Part shown: positions 63,851 through 64,000 of the stretch, in pieces
Layout of the letters: every line of letters begins with the position of its first letter
Position numbering within the stretch: the stretch's first letter is position 1
DNA from: Diphasiastrum complanatum
Taxonomy: Eukaryota > Streptophyta > Lycopodiopsida > Lycopodiales > Lycopodiaceae
Length of the DNA stretch: 64,000 nucleotides
Assembly (NCBI GenBank): GCA_029204225.1
Contig: CM055097.1
Coordinates: forward strand, 73,865,279 to 73,929,278
Direction: 5' to 3'
Program-made: the position numbers and the translations under genes
Notes under the pieces: generated by a model
Seen by the model: only the letters and a program-made list of their open reading frames with translations
Database searches by the model: none
Told to the model about the DNA's origin: nothing

Positions 63851-64000
63851 CTGAGAAAAATCAATCAAATATGTGTATCAAGGACAAAACAAAGACCTTT
63901 TACGATACTGTGTAGACAATGCAATAACTATATGAATGCATTATACTACAATATACAACATGGAAGCAAAGTCTTATTCAAGTACTTTTACTGCTGAGTG
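63851..64000 (-). other. intron of the MYB-CC gene (partial)
   Basis: Acceptor TTTTTCTCAG is read on the minus strand at 63851-63860. The rest is AT-rich with no match to the first half of the MYB repeat, so the intron extends past the window edge. Confidence 0.7.

Overview
This window looks like a repeat-rich, AT-rich nuclear segment of a land plant. The reasons are wall-to-wall Ty1/copia LTR retrotransposons primed from initiator-tRNA-type sites, spliced introns with GT/AG borders, and a plant-specific MYB-CC transcription factor at the right edge. A degenerate gene of the eukaryotic DUF7869 type (56.2-59.4 kb), which I associate with seed-free plants, algae and animals rather than flowering plants, makes a fern, lycophyte or bryophyte plausible. 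That guess rests on general knowledge, not a search. No rRNA, tRNA or CRISPR was seen, and only one gene looks like a functional host gene.

Layout. 1-8.5 kb: decayed minus-strand copia fragments and their LTRs, including one element (4.5-8.1 kb) carrying a roughly 1 kb insertion that contains a serial mini-hairpin array. 8.5-11.5 kb: mostly non-coding, with microsatellites, short repeats and a long fold-back (9768-9904). 11.56-15.26 kb: a nearly full-length but dead minus-strand copia (element J), bordered by an 80-bp minisatellite. 15.8-19.0 kb: an LTR-like repeat that recurs at 43.8 kb, a gene-less stretch, and a collapsed element (H) with an exact target duplication.

19.35-42.46 kb is a four-element nest. 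Element D (old, frameshifted copia, plus strand) has its 5' LTR split by element C. C is an LTR element with about 4 kb of interior and no recognisable gag-pol, so probably non-autonomous. C has in turn been hit by two young, apparently intact copia elements in opposite orientations: A (22257-28117, +) and B (29112-35536, -). Each has a single uninterrupted gag-pol frame of about 1316 codons, 5-bp target duplications and nearly identical LTRs. The order of insertion is D, then C, then A and B (A versus B cannot be ordered by nesting).

42.5-46.3 kb: an unclassified element with an LTR-like end, a G-poor leader and a zinc-knuckle gag-like frame but no pol. 46.4-51.5 kb: a mosaic of a truncated copia (E) and inverted pieces of two other copia families. 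51.9-55.1 kb: a decayed copia (G) cut off by an array of palindromic 'TGCTGAGCATAGG'-type units. 56.2-59.4 kb: the DUF7869-like pseudogene. 59.4-62.1 kb: no gene seen. 62.1-63.85 kb: five exons of an APL-like MYB-CC transcription factor on the minus strand, running off the window.

The mobile elements follow the usual LTR-retrotransposon logic: LTR promoter, tRNA primer site, Gag with CCHC knuckle, protease, integrase, reverse transcriptase, RNase H, polypurine tract. Only A and B keep all parts and could in principle supply proteins to non-autonomous relatives such as C.
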